Part shown: piece by piece, positions 1 through 9,998 of the stretch
Numbering within the stretch: the first letter of the stretch is position 1
How the letters are laid out: each line of letters begins with the position of its first letter
From: Deltaproteobacteria bacterium
Lineage (GTDB): Bacteria > Myxococcota_A > UBA796 > SXON01
DNA: 32,415 nt
Direction: 5' to 3'
Assembly (NCBI GenBank): GCA_947486185.1
Contig: CANKTH010000048.1
Span: 1 to 32,415 of the forward strand
Made by a program: the position numbers and the translations under genes
The notes under the pieces: model-generated
The model's database searches: none
The model's input: only the letters and a program-made list of their open reading frames with translations
Told to the model about the DNA's origin: nothing

Positions 1-357
1 GCAGGGGGGCCTCAGGGCGCCGCACCAACGTCCTCCCGCGTCGGGCCGGGCCGGCCGGGGGAGGCTGAGCCGGTCTCGCGATGAGGGGCCGTCAGCCGGG
101 TCGTCCGGACTCCGGCATCCGGGTCGTCCACACCCTCACCCGCCGCGCTCGACCGGACGTCAGGGCCACCCGCGCGAAGCGGACCGGCGGGCGCGGCCGG
201 CCCGGCGGCCGCGGGCCGAGGACCGGCACAGCCGGGCCGAGGTCGGAGCGCCCGCGGCGCGACCCCAGAGGGAGGCTGACCCCGAGCGGAGCGCAGGGGA
301 CGCGCCCGTATCCGCAGGTGCACCCACGCGGCCGGACGCCCCGGCACGCACCAGGGT
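1..357. other. no supported gene in the left end
   Basis: This stretch is extremely GC-rich. Open frames run through it on both strands, but their products are Arg/Pro/Gly-rich low-complexity strings with no recognisable domain, signal or consistent third-position bias. In such GC-rich DNA, long open frames arise by chance. I see no RNA gene or clear repeat. It lies downstream of the cupin gene, so it may be a 3' spacer, or the edge of a gene cut off by the window. Confidence 0.5.
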
Positions 358-726
358 CTATATCAGCGCAATCACGTAGGTCTTCTTGAGCGGCTCCAGC
401 GTGTCCCACACACCGTGGAAGCCTCCGGGCACGACGAAGGACTCGCCCGGCCCGAACTCGACGCTCCGACCGGCGTCGTCCGTGAGGCGCACCCTGCCGC
501 TCTGGAGGGTACACACCTCGTGGACGTTCTCCGGGACCTCGATCCGCCAGGCTCCCGCTTCGCAGGCCCACTCTCCCGCGAACAGGCGCTCTCCGGGATG
601 GGCGTACCACGGCCATGTCTGGCGAAGCGGGGCTCCACGGACCCGCCGCTCCGGTCGCGGTTGGTCCAGCTCCGGGGTCGGCGGCGCGCCCCGGAAAGCG
701 ACGATGTGGGTGACGTCTCTAGCCAT
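358..726 (-). CDS. small cupin-domain protein
   Basis: The 122-residue product is a single cupin barrel. Seen directly: the segment around residues 60-105 reads W-x-x-E-x-x-E-N-V-H-E-V-C-T-L-x-S-G-R-V, followed by a stretch with F-x-P-G-E-S-F-V-V-P-x-G-F-H-G-V-W, the usual second cupin motif with its P-G and H. It ends with a K-K-T-Y-V-I-A-L-I strand. This pattern fits the short cupins related to the DUF861/ureidoglycine-type barrels, which bind a metal and a small ligand; no substrate can be named. I chose the ATG at 726 because the longer open frame above it has no cupin-like sequence. It is divergent from the phospholipase-like gene with 157 bp between them, which probably holds both promoters. 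Confidence 0.75.
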   Translation of the reverse strand: MARDVTHIVAFRGAPPTPELDQPRPERRVRGAPLRQTWPWYAHPGERLFAGEWACEAGAWRIEVPENVHEVCTLQSGRVRLTDDAGRSVEFGPGESFVVPGGFHGVWDTLEPLKKTYVIALI

Positions 727-883
727 ACGCTGCTCCCGAAGCGGCGATATCCCGCACGCGGTGGCGGGGCACCCGCGGTGTGAGCGACCGGATCGGGTGT
801 CCGGCCTCGGTGCCGCCGCATCTGGGGGCGCCACCACCCCGGCGCGACGTGGCGCCCAACCCGGCCCCCGGCTATCGAGGCGC

Positions 884-2134
884 ATGTTGCTCATTACCCT
901 CCTGGTTTCTCCCGCCCACGCCTGGGGCTACCACTACCTCATGACCGGGCCGATGTTGTCGCACGACACCACCCCCTGGGCCAATGACAGCGTCACGGTG
1001 GAGCCGCTCGACAGTTTTCTCACCGCCGAAGCTGCGGGTGTCGCCAAGGTTTTTGACGAGTTCTACGTGTGGCTCGGCCAGAAGGGGAGCCAACGTTTCA
1101 AGAGCATCCCGTTCGACACTCAGGCGCCCTCCACCGCGGCTTTTTTGCGCTCGGCGCGGATCAACCCCGCCTCTGAGCTCCCGATGGTACGCCGACTGCT
1201 CCCGGGCGAGACCTCGGCCGCCCCGCTGCTTGACCTCGGCAGCGTCTCGTCTATCCTCAAGCCGGTCGCCCCTTTTCGTTACGACTTTGTGGCCGCGGGC
1301 GAGACCATGACGATTCGAGAGGTGGTAGCCACCTTTGTCGATGAGCCCGACTGGCACTACGACCACAGCTTGTGGACGATCACGGAGTATGGCTACGGCG
1401 AGCAGCCCTTCGGCAAACCCGAAGGTGAGAGCAGCAAAGCCCCCTTTCACATGTACTTCGGTCACGAGAACTTCCTCGTGCGCGCCTTCGCGCCCGAGGT
1501 CACCGAGAACATCATGGTCGAGCGGGTCGAGCTGTTCGCCCGGCTCTCCGAGCTCGCTATCGCCGAAGGCCACGCCTACTGGGGCTATCGTTTCGCAGCG
1601 TGGTCGACCCACTATCTTCAGGATCTCGCGCAGCCCTACCACTCCAAGGCGCTGCCCAGCGTTGGCGGTGGCTACTACCTTCGTTACGCCGTGAGCTCCA
1701 AGAAGGACGCGATGAAGACCCGGGCGTCCCAGCTCGCCGCCAATCGGCACTTCTTGTACGAAGACTTCGTGGCCCTGAAGCTCCAACAACACTACACCAG
1801 CCCCGACACCACCAGCACGGCGCTGGTCACCGCGCTGAACACCGGGGTGCCCACCTGGAGCGACACCAACGTCACCGAGATCGTGGCGCGGCTCTCCGAT
1901 AAATCAGCGTCGCACGCGCGCACCATCGACAAGACCATCCAAAAGAGCTTCACCGAGCGGATGGTGGACGACGAGACCTACGACCTCGAAAAGGACACTG
2001 CCTACGACGTCACCGCCACGATGGCCGCGATCCCCGAGAAACAACGCGAAAAACTGCTGTCCGAGACTGTGTCGGACTTCGCGCACGCGGGCATCGCGAC
2101 CCGTACGCTGCTCGGGCTCGTACGGAGCAACTGA
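884..2134 (+). CDS. secreted zinc-dependent phospholipase C / S1-P1 nuclease-like protein
   Basis: The 416-residue protein starts with a short leader, MLLITLLVSPAHA. If cut after AHA, the mature N-terminus is Trp14 (mature Trp1), with His27 at mature position 14. The Bacillus cereus-type phospholipase C fold uses exactly mature Trp1 and His14 as zinc ligands. Further on, HYLQDLAQPYH gives H243, D247 and H253, matching the H-x3-D-x5-H spacing of the same family, and R-H-F-L-Y-E gives H289 and E293 (H-x3-E). These ligands argue for a tri-zinc phosphodiesterase exported from the cytoplasm. S1/P1 nucleases share the fold; the final Glu rather than Asp favours phospholipase. The ATG at 884 is chosen because it creates the leader. 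An ABC gene starts 3 nt after its stop, so co-transcription is likely. Confidence 0.72.
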   Translation: MLLITLLVSPAHAWGYHYLMTGPMLSHDTTPWANDSVTVEPLDSFLTAEAAGVAKVFDEFYVWLGQKGSQRFKSIPFDTQAPSTAAFLRSARINPASELPMVRRLLPGETSAAPLLDLGSVSSILKPVAPFRYDFVAAGETMTIREVVATFVDEPDWHYDHSLWTITEYGYGEQPFGKPEGESSKAPFHMYFGHENFLVRAFAPEVTENIMVERVELFARLSELAIAEGHAYWGYRFAAWSTHYLQDLAQPYHSKALPSVGGGYYLRYAVSSKKDAMKTRASQLAANRHFLYEDFVALKLQQHYTSPDTTSTALVTALNTGVPTWSDTNVTEIVARLSDKSASHARTIDKTIQKSFTERMVDDETYDLEKDTAYDVTATMAAIPEKQREKLLSETVSDFAHAGIATRTLLGLVRSN

Positions 2135-2137
2135 TCC

Positions 2138-3139
2138 ATGGCGGGCGCACCGCCAGCGGTGGTCGTCGAGGGGCTGTCGAAGACCTACCAGGTCGCGGAG
2201 AAAGCGCCCGGCGTCTGGGGCTCGATCCGCTCTTTCTGGAGCCGGAAAAGCCGCGATGTACACGCCGTGCGGGACGTGAGCTTCTCCATCGCCGCAGGCG
2301 AGCGCGTAGGCTTCCTGGGCCCGAACGGCGCAGGAAAAACCACCACGCTCAAGATGTTGGCGGGGTTGCTCCATCCCAGCGCCGGTGAGCTTCGTGTGTT
2401 GGGACACCGTCCCTACGACCGCGAGGCCGACTACCTGTCGCGTATCACGCTCGTGATGGGCCAGAAACAACAGCTCCTCTGGGACCTCGCCCCGATCGAG
2501 ACTTTCGAGCTCAATCGGGCGATCTACGCGATCGACCGAGGCGACTATCGGCGCCGCCTGGATGAGCTTGTGGAGATGCTCAAGCTTGGGCCGCTGCTCG
2601 ACCGGCCGGTACGTAACCTCTCCCTCGGCGAGAGGATGAAATGTGAGCTCTGCGCCGCGCTCCTCCATTCGCCGCAGGTATTGTTCCTCGATGAACCGAC
2701 CATCGGGCTGGATGTCACGATGCAGGAGCAGGTGCGCCGCTTCATCTTCGAGTGTAATCATAGAGACGGCGCCACCGTGCTGCTCACCAGCCACTATATG
2801 TTGGATATTGCCGCGCTGACCCCGCGCCTGCTCATCATCGATCAGGGCCGCATCCGGCACGACGGCAGCTTGGAGAGCCTGACCCGCGAGGTCGCGCCGG
2901 AGCGGCGGGTGAGCGTCGCCGCGGTGGATCCGCGCCTCGCCGAGCTTGGTTTTCAGGAACATCAAGGCCGGATGATCCGCACGGTGCCCGCCGAGGACAC
3001 CAACCTGCTGCTCTCGCGGGTGCTCGCGCTCAACCCGCTGTGGGAGGTCGGGGTGGAGGCACCTCCGGTTGAGGAGGTGATCGCCCGGGTGTTCCGGTCG
3101 GAGGCCGATCCGCGTGTGGAGGCGAGAGACCGCGGATGA
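2138..3139 (+). CDS. ABC-2 type transporter, ATP-binding protein
   Basis: The 333-residue cytoplasmic ATPase has Walker A GPNGAGKTT (residues 61-69), a Q-loop region VMGQKQQ (107-112), signature LSLGE (161-165) and Walker B VLFLDEPTIGLD (181-192), followed by an H-loop TSHYM. The signature is LSLGE rather than LSGGQ, as in the subfamily paired with DUF990-type permeases. The C-terminal 80 residues form the extension common in DrrA-like exporters. It powers export through the two permeases that follow; the next gene begins inside its stop codon (ATGA). The substrate is unknown. It starts 3 nt after the phospholipase-like gene, with a CGGAG ribosome-binding sequence inside that gene's last codons. 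Confidence 0.92.
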   Translation: MAGAPPAVVVEGLSKTYQVAEKAPGVWGSIRSFWSRKSRDVHAVRDVSFSIAAGERVGFLGPNGAGKTTTLKMLAGLLHPSAGELRVLGHRPYDREADYLSRITLVMGQKQQLLWDLAPIETFELNRAIYAIDRGDYRRRLDELVEMLKLGPLLDRPVRNLSLGERMKCELCAALLHSPQVLFLDEPTIGLDVTMQEQVRRFIFECNHRDGATVLLTSHYMLDIAALTPRLLIIDQGRIRHDGSLESLTREVAPERRVSVAAVDPRLAELGFQEHQGRMIRTVPAEDTNLLLSRVLALNPLWEVGVEAPPVEEVIARVFRSEADPRVEARDRG

Positions 3140-3924
3140 ATCGGGTCCTCGACCGCGCATTCACCTTCTTCCGGGTGGCCCTCGCCGAAATGGTGGCCTA
3201 CCGCGCCGAGATGCTCATCTGGGTGCTGTCCGCTACCATGCCGTTGGTCATGTTGGCGATCTGGGACGCCGCGGTCGCAGATGGCCCCGTCCGCGGTTGG
3301 GGCCAGGTGGAGGTGACCCGATACTTCGCGGTGAACCTCGTGGTTCGCCACCTGACCGCGGCGTGGGTGATCTGGGAGCTCAACCACCTCATCCGCACCG
3401 GCGGGCTGTCCACGTGGCTACTTCGCCCGATTCATCCTGGCTGGTGGAGCATCACCGAGACCCTCGCGGCCTGGCCCATGCGCCTCGTGATCCTCGCGCC
3501 GCTCGTGTTGGGCCTGATCCTCTGGCGACCTGAGCTGATCTTCTGGCCGGAGCTGGCGAATTTGTTCGCTTTTCCCCTCTCCGTGCTGCTGGCGTTGTGG
3601 CTGATGTGGTCTGTGCAGGCCAGCTTCGCGCTCCTCGCCTTCTGGATCGACCAGTCCATGGGCTTTTTTTCGGCGTGGGTGGCGCTCTGGGGCCTGCTCT
3701 CGGGCTACCTGATCCCCAACGCGCTCCTCCCCCTGTCCCTCGGAGAAGCGGCCCGTTGGTCGCCCTTTTATGCGACGCTCGGCGCGCCCGTCGAGCTTCT
3801 CTTAGGCGAGGCTCCGATCGCGACCACGCTGCTGCTGCAGCTTGCCTGGTCCATGCTGTCTTTTCTGCTCCTCGGCGTGCTCTGGCGGCGCGGACTCCGG
3901 CGTTACGGGGCTTCGGGTGCATAG
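3136..3924 (+). CDS. ABC-2 type permease (DUF990-like), first subunit
   Basis: The 262-residue integral membrane protein has about six hydrophobic helices, near residues 30-50, 58-80, 115-130, 140-170, 172-198 and 235-252. It carries the phrase LSTWLLRPIHP, which matches the L-L-[RK]-P-[IV] signature shared by the paired ABC-2 permeases of the PF06182/DUF990 type. The ATG overlaps the ATPase stop by 4 nt (ATGA) and the next permease starts inside this gene, so the three products are translationally coupled. It should form a heterodimeric channel with the downstream permease. Transported substrate cannot be read from the sequence. Confidence 0.85.
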   Translation: MNRVLDRAFTFFRVALAEMVAYRAEMLIWVLSATMPLVMLAIWDAAVADGPVRGWGQVEVTRYFAVNLVVRHLTAAWVIWELNHLIRTGGLSTWLLRPIHPGWWSITETLAAWPMRLVILAPLVLGLILWRPELIFWPELANLFAFPLSVLLALWLMWSVQASFALLAFWIDQSMGFFSAWVALWGLLSGYLIPNALLPLSLGEAARWSPFYATLGAPVELLLGEAPIATTLLLQLAWSMLSFLLLGVLWRRGLRRYGASGA

Positions 3925-4741
3925 GCCCGCGACACCGCGCCGGCATCCGACCGGCCCCCGTTTCACCCTCGGGGTGTTGGCGGCCGCCTCGCGCGCTGCG
4001 CTCATGGGGCTGATGCAATACCGGGCGAACTTCCTGCTCCAGTTCGGGGTCGGGCTGTCCAGCGCGGTCGGCGTGCTGCTGCCGATGGTGTTCGTGTGGC
4101 AGACCAACCCGGTGATCGGAGGCTTCACGCTGCGGGAGGCCATGCTCGTATCCGCGTTTTTCCTTCTCTTAGGAGGGATCCTCGGCACGGTCGTGGAGCC
4201 CAACCTCGGCGCGACAGTGGATGCGGTACGGACCGGGACCTTCGATCATATCCTACTCAAGCCGGTGGATGCGCAACTGTTGTGTAGCGTCCGCCAGGTC
4301 GACCCCTCAAGGCTCTGGGAGGTGGTCACTGGGGTGCTGGTCGGCGGCTGGGCCTTGGCAGGGCTACCCCCTCCAACCCCTGCGCAGATCCTCGCCGCCA
4401 CGCTTATGTTCGGATCGGGGATGGCGGCGATGTACGGCCTCTGGGTGGTCGTAATCAGCCTGTCCTTCTGGTTTGTACGGGTGGACAACCTCCGTTTTCT
4501 ACTTGGGGCGGTGGTGGACACCGGGCGGTGGCCGGTCACGATCTACCGTGGGTGGCTGCGCACGACGGTCACGGTGCTGGTCCCCGTGGCGCTGGTCACC
4601 AGCTACCCGGCGATGGCCCTACTGGGACGCCTGGAGCTCCAGGCCGCGCTGGGCGCGGTTGCCGTGGGGCTCGGCGCGCTGTTGGTGAGCCGAGGGGTAT
4701 GGCGCGCGGCGCTGCGTCACTACAGCAGCGCCAGCTCATAA
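3917..4741 (+). CDS. ABC-2 type permease (DUF990-like), second subunit
   Basis: The 274-residue product is a second polytopic permease. It carries Y-R-A-N-F-L-L near residue 39 and the family phrase HILLKPVDAQ, parallel to LLRPIHP in its partner. Helices lie near residues 42-65, 75-100, 135-155, 158-185 and 215-260. I chose the GTG at 3917, which overlaps the preceding stop by 8 nt and leaves a normal-length N-terminus before YRANF; an ATG at 4003 is a shorter alternative. It ends 9 nt before the convergent response-regulator gene. It probably completes an exporter with the two preceding genes, possibly made together with the secreted phospholipase-like enzyme. Confidence 0.83.
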   Translation: MHRPATPRRHPTGPRFTLGVLAAASRAALMGLMQYRANFLLQFGVGLSSAVGVLLPMVFVWQTNPVIGGFTLREAMLVSAFFLLLGGILGTVVEPNLGATVDAVRTGTFDHILLKPVDAQLLCSVRQVDPSRLWEVVTGVLVGGWALAGLPPPTPAQILAATLMFGSGMAAMYGLWVVVISLSFWFVRVDNLRFLLGAVVDTGRWPVTIYRGWLRTTVTVLVPVALVTSYPAMALLGRLELQAALGAVAVGLGALLVSRGVWRAALRHYSSASS

Positions 4742-4750
4742 GGCCGCCTC

Positions 4751-5442
<692 letters not shown>

Positions 5443-5443
<1 letters not shown>

Positions 5444-7428
5444 CAGGTTCTCCGGGGAATACGGAATACGAAGCTGGCGCCACCGTCGACGCCTTCGCGG
5501 CACTCTACCTTGCCGCGTAGGCTTCGGGCGGCGTCCGCAACAAAAGCTAACCCAAGTCCATGACCGCCAGACGTTCCGCGACCTGGCCCTTCGACCCGAC
5601 GGAACCGTTCGAAGACCGCCTTTCGCATGTTGGCGGGCACCCCGAGCCCGTTGTCGGTCACCTCGAACACCACCCAGCGGCGCTCACCCGTGACGCGGAT
5701 CACCACCCGCGCCGGGCGCGCGGGGTCGCGGTACTTCAGGGCGTTGTCCACGAGGTTGTACAGGGCGTCGCGCAGCAGCCCCGCCTTGACGATCACCGGC
5801 CCGATAGGCTCGAGCTCCACCGACAGCTCGCCCTTGTGTTGTTCGAACAGCGGCCGCCAGCGATCGGCGAGCTCTGTCACGAGCTGCGTGGGATCAGCAC
5901 GTTGTACCTCCTCTTCGAGCGGCCGCGTGGCTACGCGGAGCACTTCGTCTACCCGAAGGTGGAGCCGGTCGGTCTCCTTGATGATGCGCTGCGCGAAGAG
6001 CTGCCGCTGCTTATCATCTCGAAAGGCACCAAATTCAAGATTCTCTGCCATCAGGCGGATGCCGGCGAGCGGGGTCTTCAGCTCGTGGGTCACCCTCGCG
6101 ATGAATTCGCGTTGTTGTTCGAGGAGCCCCATCTGTTGGCGGTCGGTGCGCATCAGGCCTGCGAGGGCGAGCACACCTACGACCAGACCAATGAACATCG
6201 GGATCAACGGGAGGATCACCCGGCGTTCGTCGGCGAGCTGCGTCTCCAGGTAGGCGGCCGACAGGCCCGCCCGGAGATGCGGAAGCACCCGGGTGAAGGC
6301 GATCTCGACCACCAGAGGCGAGCCGTCCCCCACGAGCAGGTGACCACCGGTGTCGCGCACCGAGATCCAGGGGCGAAGACTCGAGTCGGCACGCTCGATG
6401 AACGCCGACACCAACCGCGGCTGATCGAGCTGTACGCCCCCAAACAGCGCGCCTACGCCAAGCCGCGTGTAGAGCAACAAATAGGGAGGATCACCGAAGG
6501 GATCCACCAAGAGCTTCATCTCCGAACGGCCGGTCCCGCCCCCCGCCGACTCCCAGGAGCGCCCGGACACCTCCCGCCACACCGCGATCCGGCGCGTCGC
6601 ACGCATCGCCGCTTCTTCTTGTTCTGAAGGGAGCAATCCGAGACCCGGCAGCAGCGCACCCGTGTAGAGATCGAGCACCGACGCGAGCGAGGGCCCATCG
6701 AGCTGGGCCACCTCACGGGCCAGGCCCGGCAGCATCCGGTCGGCTAAGACAGGGTCGAGGCGCCGAATCACCTCAAGGTACTGAAGCCGGAGGCTGAGCG
6801 CCCGCCGGATGGCCATGCCGCTGTGTTGGGCCTCGGCGAGCGTCGTCTGCGTCAGAGGCCGCAACACGGCCTCGGCTGCGGGGATATCATCTTCGTCGAG
6901 CTCAATCACCGCGATCAGGGAGCTGGCGTAGGCGCGGACTGCGAGCGGCGCCACGTCGACGCAGGTCCTCAGGGCGGCCACCACCTCGAGCGCGTCTGTT
7001 CCCGGAGGAAGCGCCTCCCACGGCCCAAAACAGGAGTGTGCGCGGAGGCCGGCGATGTCCTCGTCCACCGCCGAGCCCGGCCACAGCACCTCCCCGGGCT
7101 CCCATAGATACAGCGCCTCCATCCAAACGTTATGGTCGCGAACCAGACTCTGACGCGTTCGCAGCGTCTCGACGGTCTCCATCTCGGAGAGCCATCCCTG
7201 AGCGCGAGTGACGATCTCGTCCTCCCAACCCTCAACCAACCGGGCGAGCGCGCCCTGAGCCTGGATCATCTCGCGCTCTCGGTTGGCCTGCCGAAATGCG
7301 TTGGCCTCCCTCACCCCTTCCAGCGCCAACATCAGGAGCAAACAGGCGATGAGCAAGTAGACGCCAACCCGTCGGAACGGCACCCGCAGCTTGCCCGGTG
7401 GCTGACGGGGGTCAGACTTCGAAGCCAC
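5443..7428 (-). CDS. membrane sensor histidine kinase with large periplasmic domain
   Basis: The 661-residue protein has a transmembrane helix near residues 21-38, a long Ala/Leu-rich helical extracytoplasmic region (39-403) of no recognised family, and a second helix near 405-426. The cytoplasmic transmitter follows: HisKA with phospho-acceptor H448 in THELKTPL, N-box Asn562 in NLVDNALKY, and D-N-G-L-G (592-596) plus G-G-H-G-L-G-L (621-627) of the HATPase domain. It senses an envelope signal and phosphorylates the regulator encoded next, whose start overlaps its stop. The periplasmic part is unusually large and lacks a PAS or HAMP segment. The kinase-like gene ends 15 bp upstream of its start, so it belongs to the same transcription unit. 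Confidence 0.92.
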
Positions 7429-7443
7429 GCAGCCTCCTCCCCC

Positions 7444-9429
7444 TCACAGGCTCTCCTCTGCGTCCAATCCCGCTTGTAGCTGGGTCCATGGGCGGCTCGG
7501 GTCCGCGGCGCGCTCGATCAACACCATCGCTTCGGCCCGGGCTCCGCGGGCGGCGTGCCCCACTGCGAGGCACCAGTCCGCTCCTTTATAGAAGTAGTCC
7601 CCGCGCTTCCCACGCGTCACCTTGACACTGTCACATCCTGTACCTGCCGCCGAGTAGAGGTGACGAAGGGTGTCAGCGTTTGGCTGGCCCCCGACCTGAT
7701 CGGTGGCCAGCAGGAGGCGAGACCACGCAAAATACCTCTTGAAATCCGGGGCCAAGCCGGCGAGCACCAGGCAGTCCTGGAGCATCTCGGGACCGTTGAC
7801 GGGCGCCCACGACAACCAACCTTCGGTCAGCTCACAACGATCAAGGCCCCGTTTGAGGATGGTCGCCGCCTCGGGCAAACGTGCGTCCCCCGCGGCGTAT
7901 GCCTCGTCGGTGAGCACTAGCACCTCAGTCCACGCACCCTCGACCCCGAGCCAGCGGGTGTCCTCTCGGTCAGGGAGGAGCTCGAAGAAGCGGTCAAGCG
8001 TATCGAGCGAACGGCTACAATCCCCGACCGCGGTCGCCTCGGTTCGGCGGAGGCGACAGCTTGCGCCCGCGAGCGTAGCCGCGGCGAGCAGCGCTTCCGG
8101 CTCATTCGAGCCGCTGATCCGGTCGAGGTGAGCCTTCGCTTCTAGATACGCGGCATCATTCCAGGTTCTTCCCGAGTCCTGCCACCCCTGCTCCCACACC
8201 AACGCCAGGGCGTAGACGGCCCCGGCGCGCGCGGTCGTACGGATCTCCCACGCGGCCTGGGCATTGTCCCGCAGCGCCTTCCGTTGGCGGGTGTCACGGT
8301 TGAGCTCCGGGCGGGTCTTGTAGGCGCGAAGTCCGCTCAGCGCCGCCTCCGCCGCGGTGTTCGCCTCGTCAACGTATCGTTGGTCAAGCCAGAGGCCGCC
8401 GCCGACGCAGAGCATCAGCGGTACCAGGAACAGGCCGACCACAACGCCCGCGCAGCTCGGTAGCTGGGGCCGGGATGGGCCCTCCTCACGTACCTGCTCG
8501 GCGACCACCGACGTCACCGACGGGCTGCCGACATCCGCGACCCGCTCCGTACGAACCACCGCCGGTGCCTCGGCGCCGGGCGGCGTTTCGCCGACCCGCT
8601 CTGTGCGCTCGGTCCCCGCCGACGCCGGGGTCGGGCGCCCCTCCCAATCAAGCAGCTCCCCCGTACGTTCTCCGGAGATGACCTCGTAAACCATCCGCGT
8701 CTGCGGGCGCCTCAGCGGATCAGGGTGGCGGCAGGCACGAAGGAGCTCGCGCCAGCCAGGCGGCGCACCCCCCGGGGACAGACTCTCAACGAGCCCGGCG
8801 AACGCCCAGATATCCGAGGCGAGGTAGCTGTGGTGCTGGTGCTGCTCGGGCGCAGCCCAGCTGCGGGTGAGGTCTCGGGTGACCGCCGGAAGGTTCTCCG
8901 CCGGCACTTCGCGTACGGTGTCCAGATCGATCAGCGCCGGAAGGCCATCCGCCGAAAGAATCAGGTTCTCGGCCTTCAGATCTCCGTAGACCAGTTGACG
9001 ACTGTGGAGCTCGTGCAGGATGAACGCCACGCCCATCAGCACGGGGACGCGTACATCGTCGTGGAGCGGCCCCGAGACCTCGTGGAGCGGCGTACCCTCC
9101 ATCCAGCGGGTGCTCACGTAGGCGTGGTGATCCGGGGTGACGCCGGCCGCGAGCGCGTGTGTCCACCAGCGACTGTCGCGAGGGAGGCGCGCCGCCACGC
9201 GATAGCCCTCCAATACAAGGCCCACGGCCTCCGGCATTCCCGCCAACGATCCTCGTCCCCGCAGGACCAGCTCGGCGACCAGCGGGGCGTGGCGGGCGTC
9301 GAGCCGGGCGTCGAGGATCACCCGCGTGCTGCATTGCACCCCATCCAGCTCGGTGCGGAGCACGATACGGCGCCCGGGAACCTCGCGTATGACCTCAAGA
9401 ATCCGATGCCCCGGCACGTTGGGGCTCAC
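7444..9429 (-). CDS. membrane-anchored Ser/Thr kinase-like protein with degenerate N-lobe
   Basis: The 661-residue product has a kinase C-lobe. The catalytic loop is LVYGDLKAEN, with D150, K152 and N155; the metal site is IDLD with D168; and an APE motif (AAPEQ) lies near 192-196. The N-lobe shows no glycine-rich loop and no obvious beta-3 lysine. After a Pro/Glu-rich linker there is one membrane helix near residues 325-346, then about 310 mostly helical extracytoplasmic residues that look TPR-like. This order (kinase, helix, outer sensor) is typical of myxobacterial-type STKs. I chose the GTG at 9429 because it overlaps the DUF1697 stop as GTGA; the open frame continues upstream only inside that gene. 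It may be an atypical kinase or a pseudokinase signalling to the adjacent two-component pair. Confidence 0.78.
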   Translation of the reverse strand: MSPNVPGHRILEVIREVPGRRIVLRTELDGVQCSTRVILDARLDARHAPLVAELVLRGRGSLAGMPEAVGLVLEGYRVAARLPRDSRWWTHALAAGVTPDHHAYVSTRWMEGTPLHEVSGPLHDDVRVPVLMGVAFILHELHSRQLVYGDLKAENLILSADGLPALIDLDTVREVPAENLPAVTRDLTRSWAAPEQHQHHSYLASDIWAFAGLVESLSPGGAPPGWRELLRACRHPDPLRRPQTRMVYEVISGERTGELLDWEGRPTPASAGTERTERVGETPPGAEAPAVVRTERVADVGSPSVTSVVAEQVREEGPSRPQLPSCAGVVVGLFLVPLMLCVGGGLWLDQRYVDEANTAAEAALSGLRAYKTRPELNRDTRQRKALRDNAQAAWEIRTTARAGAVYALALVWEQGWQDSGRTWNDAAYLEAKAHLDRISGSNEPEALLAAATLAGASCRLRRTEATAVGDCSRSLDTLDRFFELLPDREDTRWLGVEGAWTEVLVLTDEAYAAGDARLPEAATILKRGLDRCELTEGWLSWAPVNGPEMLQDCLVLAGLAPDFKRYFAWSRLLLATDQVGGQPNADTLRHLYSAAGTGCDSVKVTRGKRGDYFYKGADWCLAVGHAARGARAEAMVLIERAADPSRPWTQLQAGLDAEESL

Positions 9430-9998
9430 GTCGGCGCCGCCTGACCCTGCCCAAGCTTCGCGAGGACCTTGTTCAAGGTGTTCAGGTTCCGCGCAGTGAC
9501 GGGTACTCCCAGGGTCCGTTCGAGCTTGTCGGTGGTATAGACGGTCTCTGCCTGACCCGCGAAACAAGCGAGCAACACACCACGGGGGAGCGCAGTCACC
9601 GTGTCCCCGCGACCATCAACGGCAAGAAGCCGCTGCCACCCTTCCGAGCTGGGCTCTTCGCCCGTCAGGCCGACGAAGTGCTTCGCCCCGGGCGGCGGCC
9701 CGTCCGGTACTGCGGAGAGCAGCCGTTCCAGCTCCATTTGACTGAACATCACCACGGCGGCTCTGCGCCCGAGCCGGCGCGCAAGCACCTCCTCGACCAA
9801 GCGCCGGCCCGGCTCGGGCGCCCCCGGCGGCGTCGCGATGAGGTTGCCCGACGCGAGCAGACTCTCTACGCCCCCAAAACCCACCGCCTCCAGGTCGGCG
9901 CGCAGATCGGCCATCCTGACCAGGTTGGTGCCCGACACGTTGACCGCGCGCAGAAAAAAGGCCCGCCGAAGGCTGGGTGCGGGCGCAGGGGTCGCCAT
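9426..9998 (-). CDS. DUF1697 family protein
   Basis: The 190-residue cytoplasmic protein matches the DUF1697 pattern. It has an N-terminal RRAFFLRAVNVSGTN strand, then ADLRADLEAVGFGGVESLLASGNLI, a central V-V-M-F-S-Q-M-E-L segment, and the C-terminal VYTTDKLERTLGVPVTARNLNTLNKVLAKL helix pair. The family has no firm biochemical role; the fold is ferredoxin-like. The ATG at 9998 overlaps the PBP stop (ATGA) and its own stop overlaps the kinase start (GTGA). Its presence inside an envelope operon is unusual, since the family more often stands alone. I cannot say whether it has a role in the system or merely shares the transcript. Confidence 0.85.
   Translation of the reverse strand: MATPAPAPSLRRAFFLRAVNVSGTNLVRMADLRADLEAVGFGGVESLLASGNLIATPPGAPEPGRRLVEEVLARRLGRRAAVVMFSQMELERLLSAVPDGPPPGAKHFVGLTGEEPSSEGWQRLLAVDGRGDTVTALPRGVLLACFAGQAETVYTTDKLERTLGVPVTARNLNTLNKVLAKLGQGQAAPT

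Noticed and set aside
872..1792. 306-codon - strand open frame opposite the phospholipase-like gene
   Set aside because: The + strand product has a signal peptide and zinc ligands; the - strand product has none.
5560..6627. 355-codon + strand open frame
   Set aside because: Antisense to the histidine kinase; the product is His/Arg-rich without any domain.
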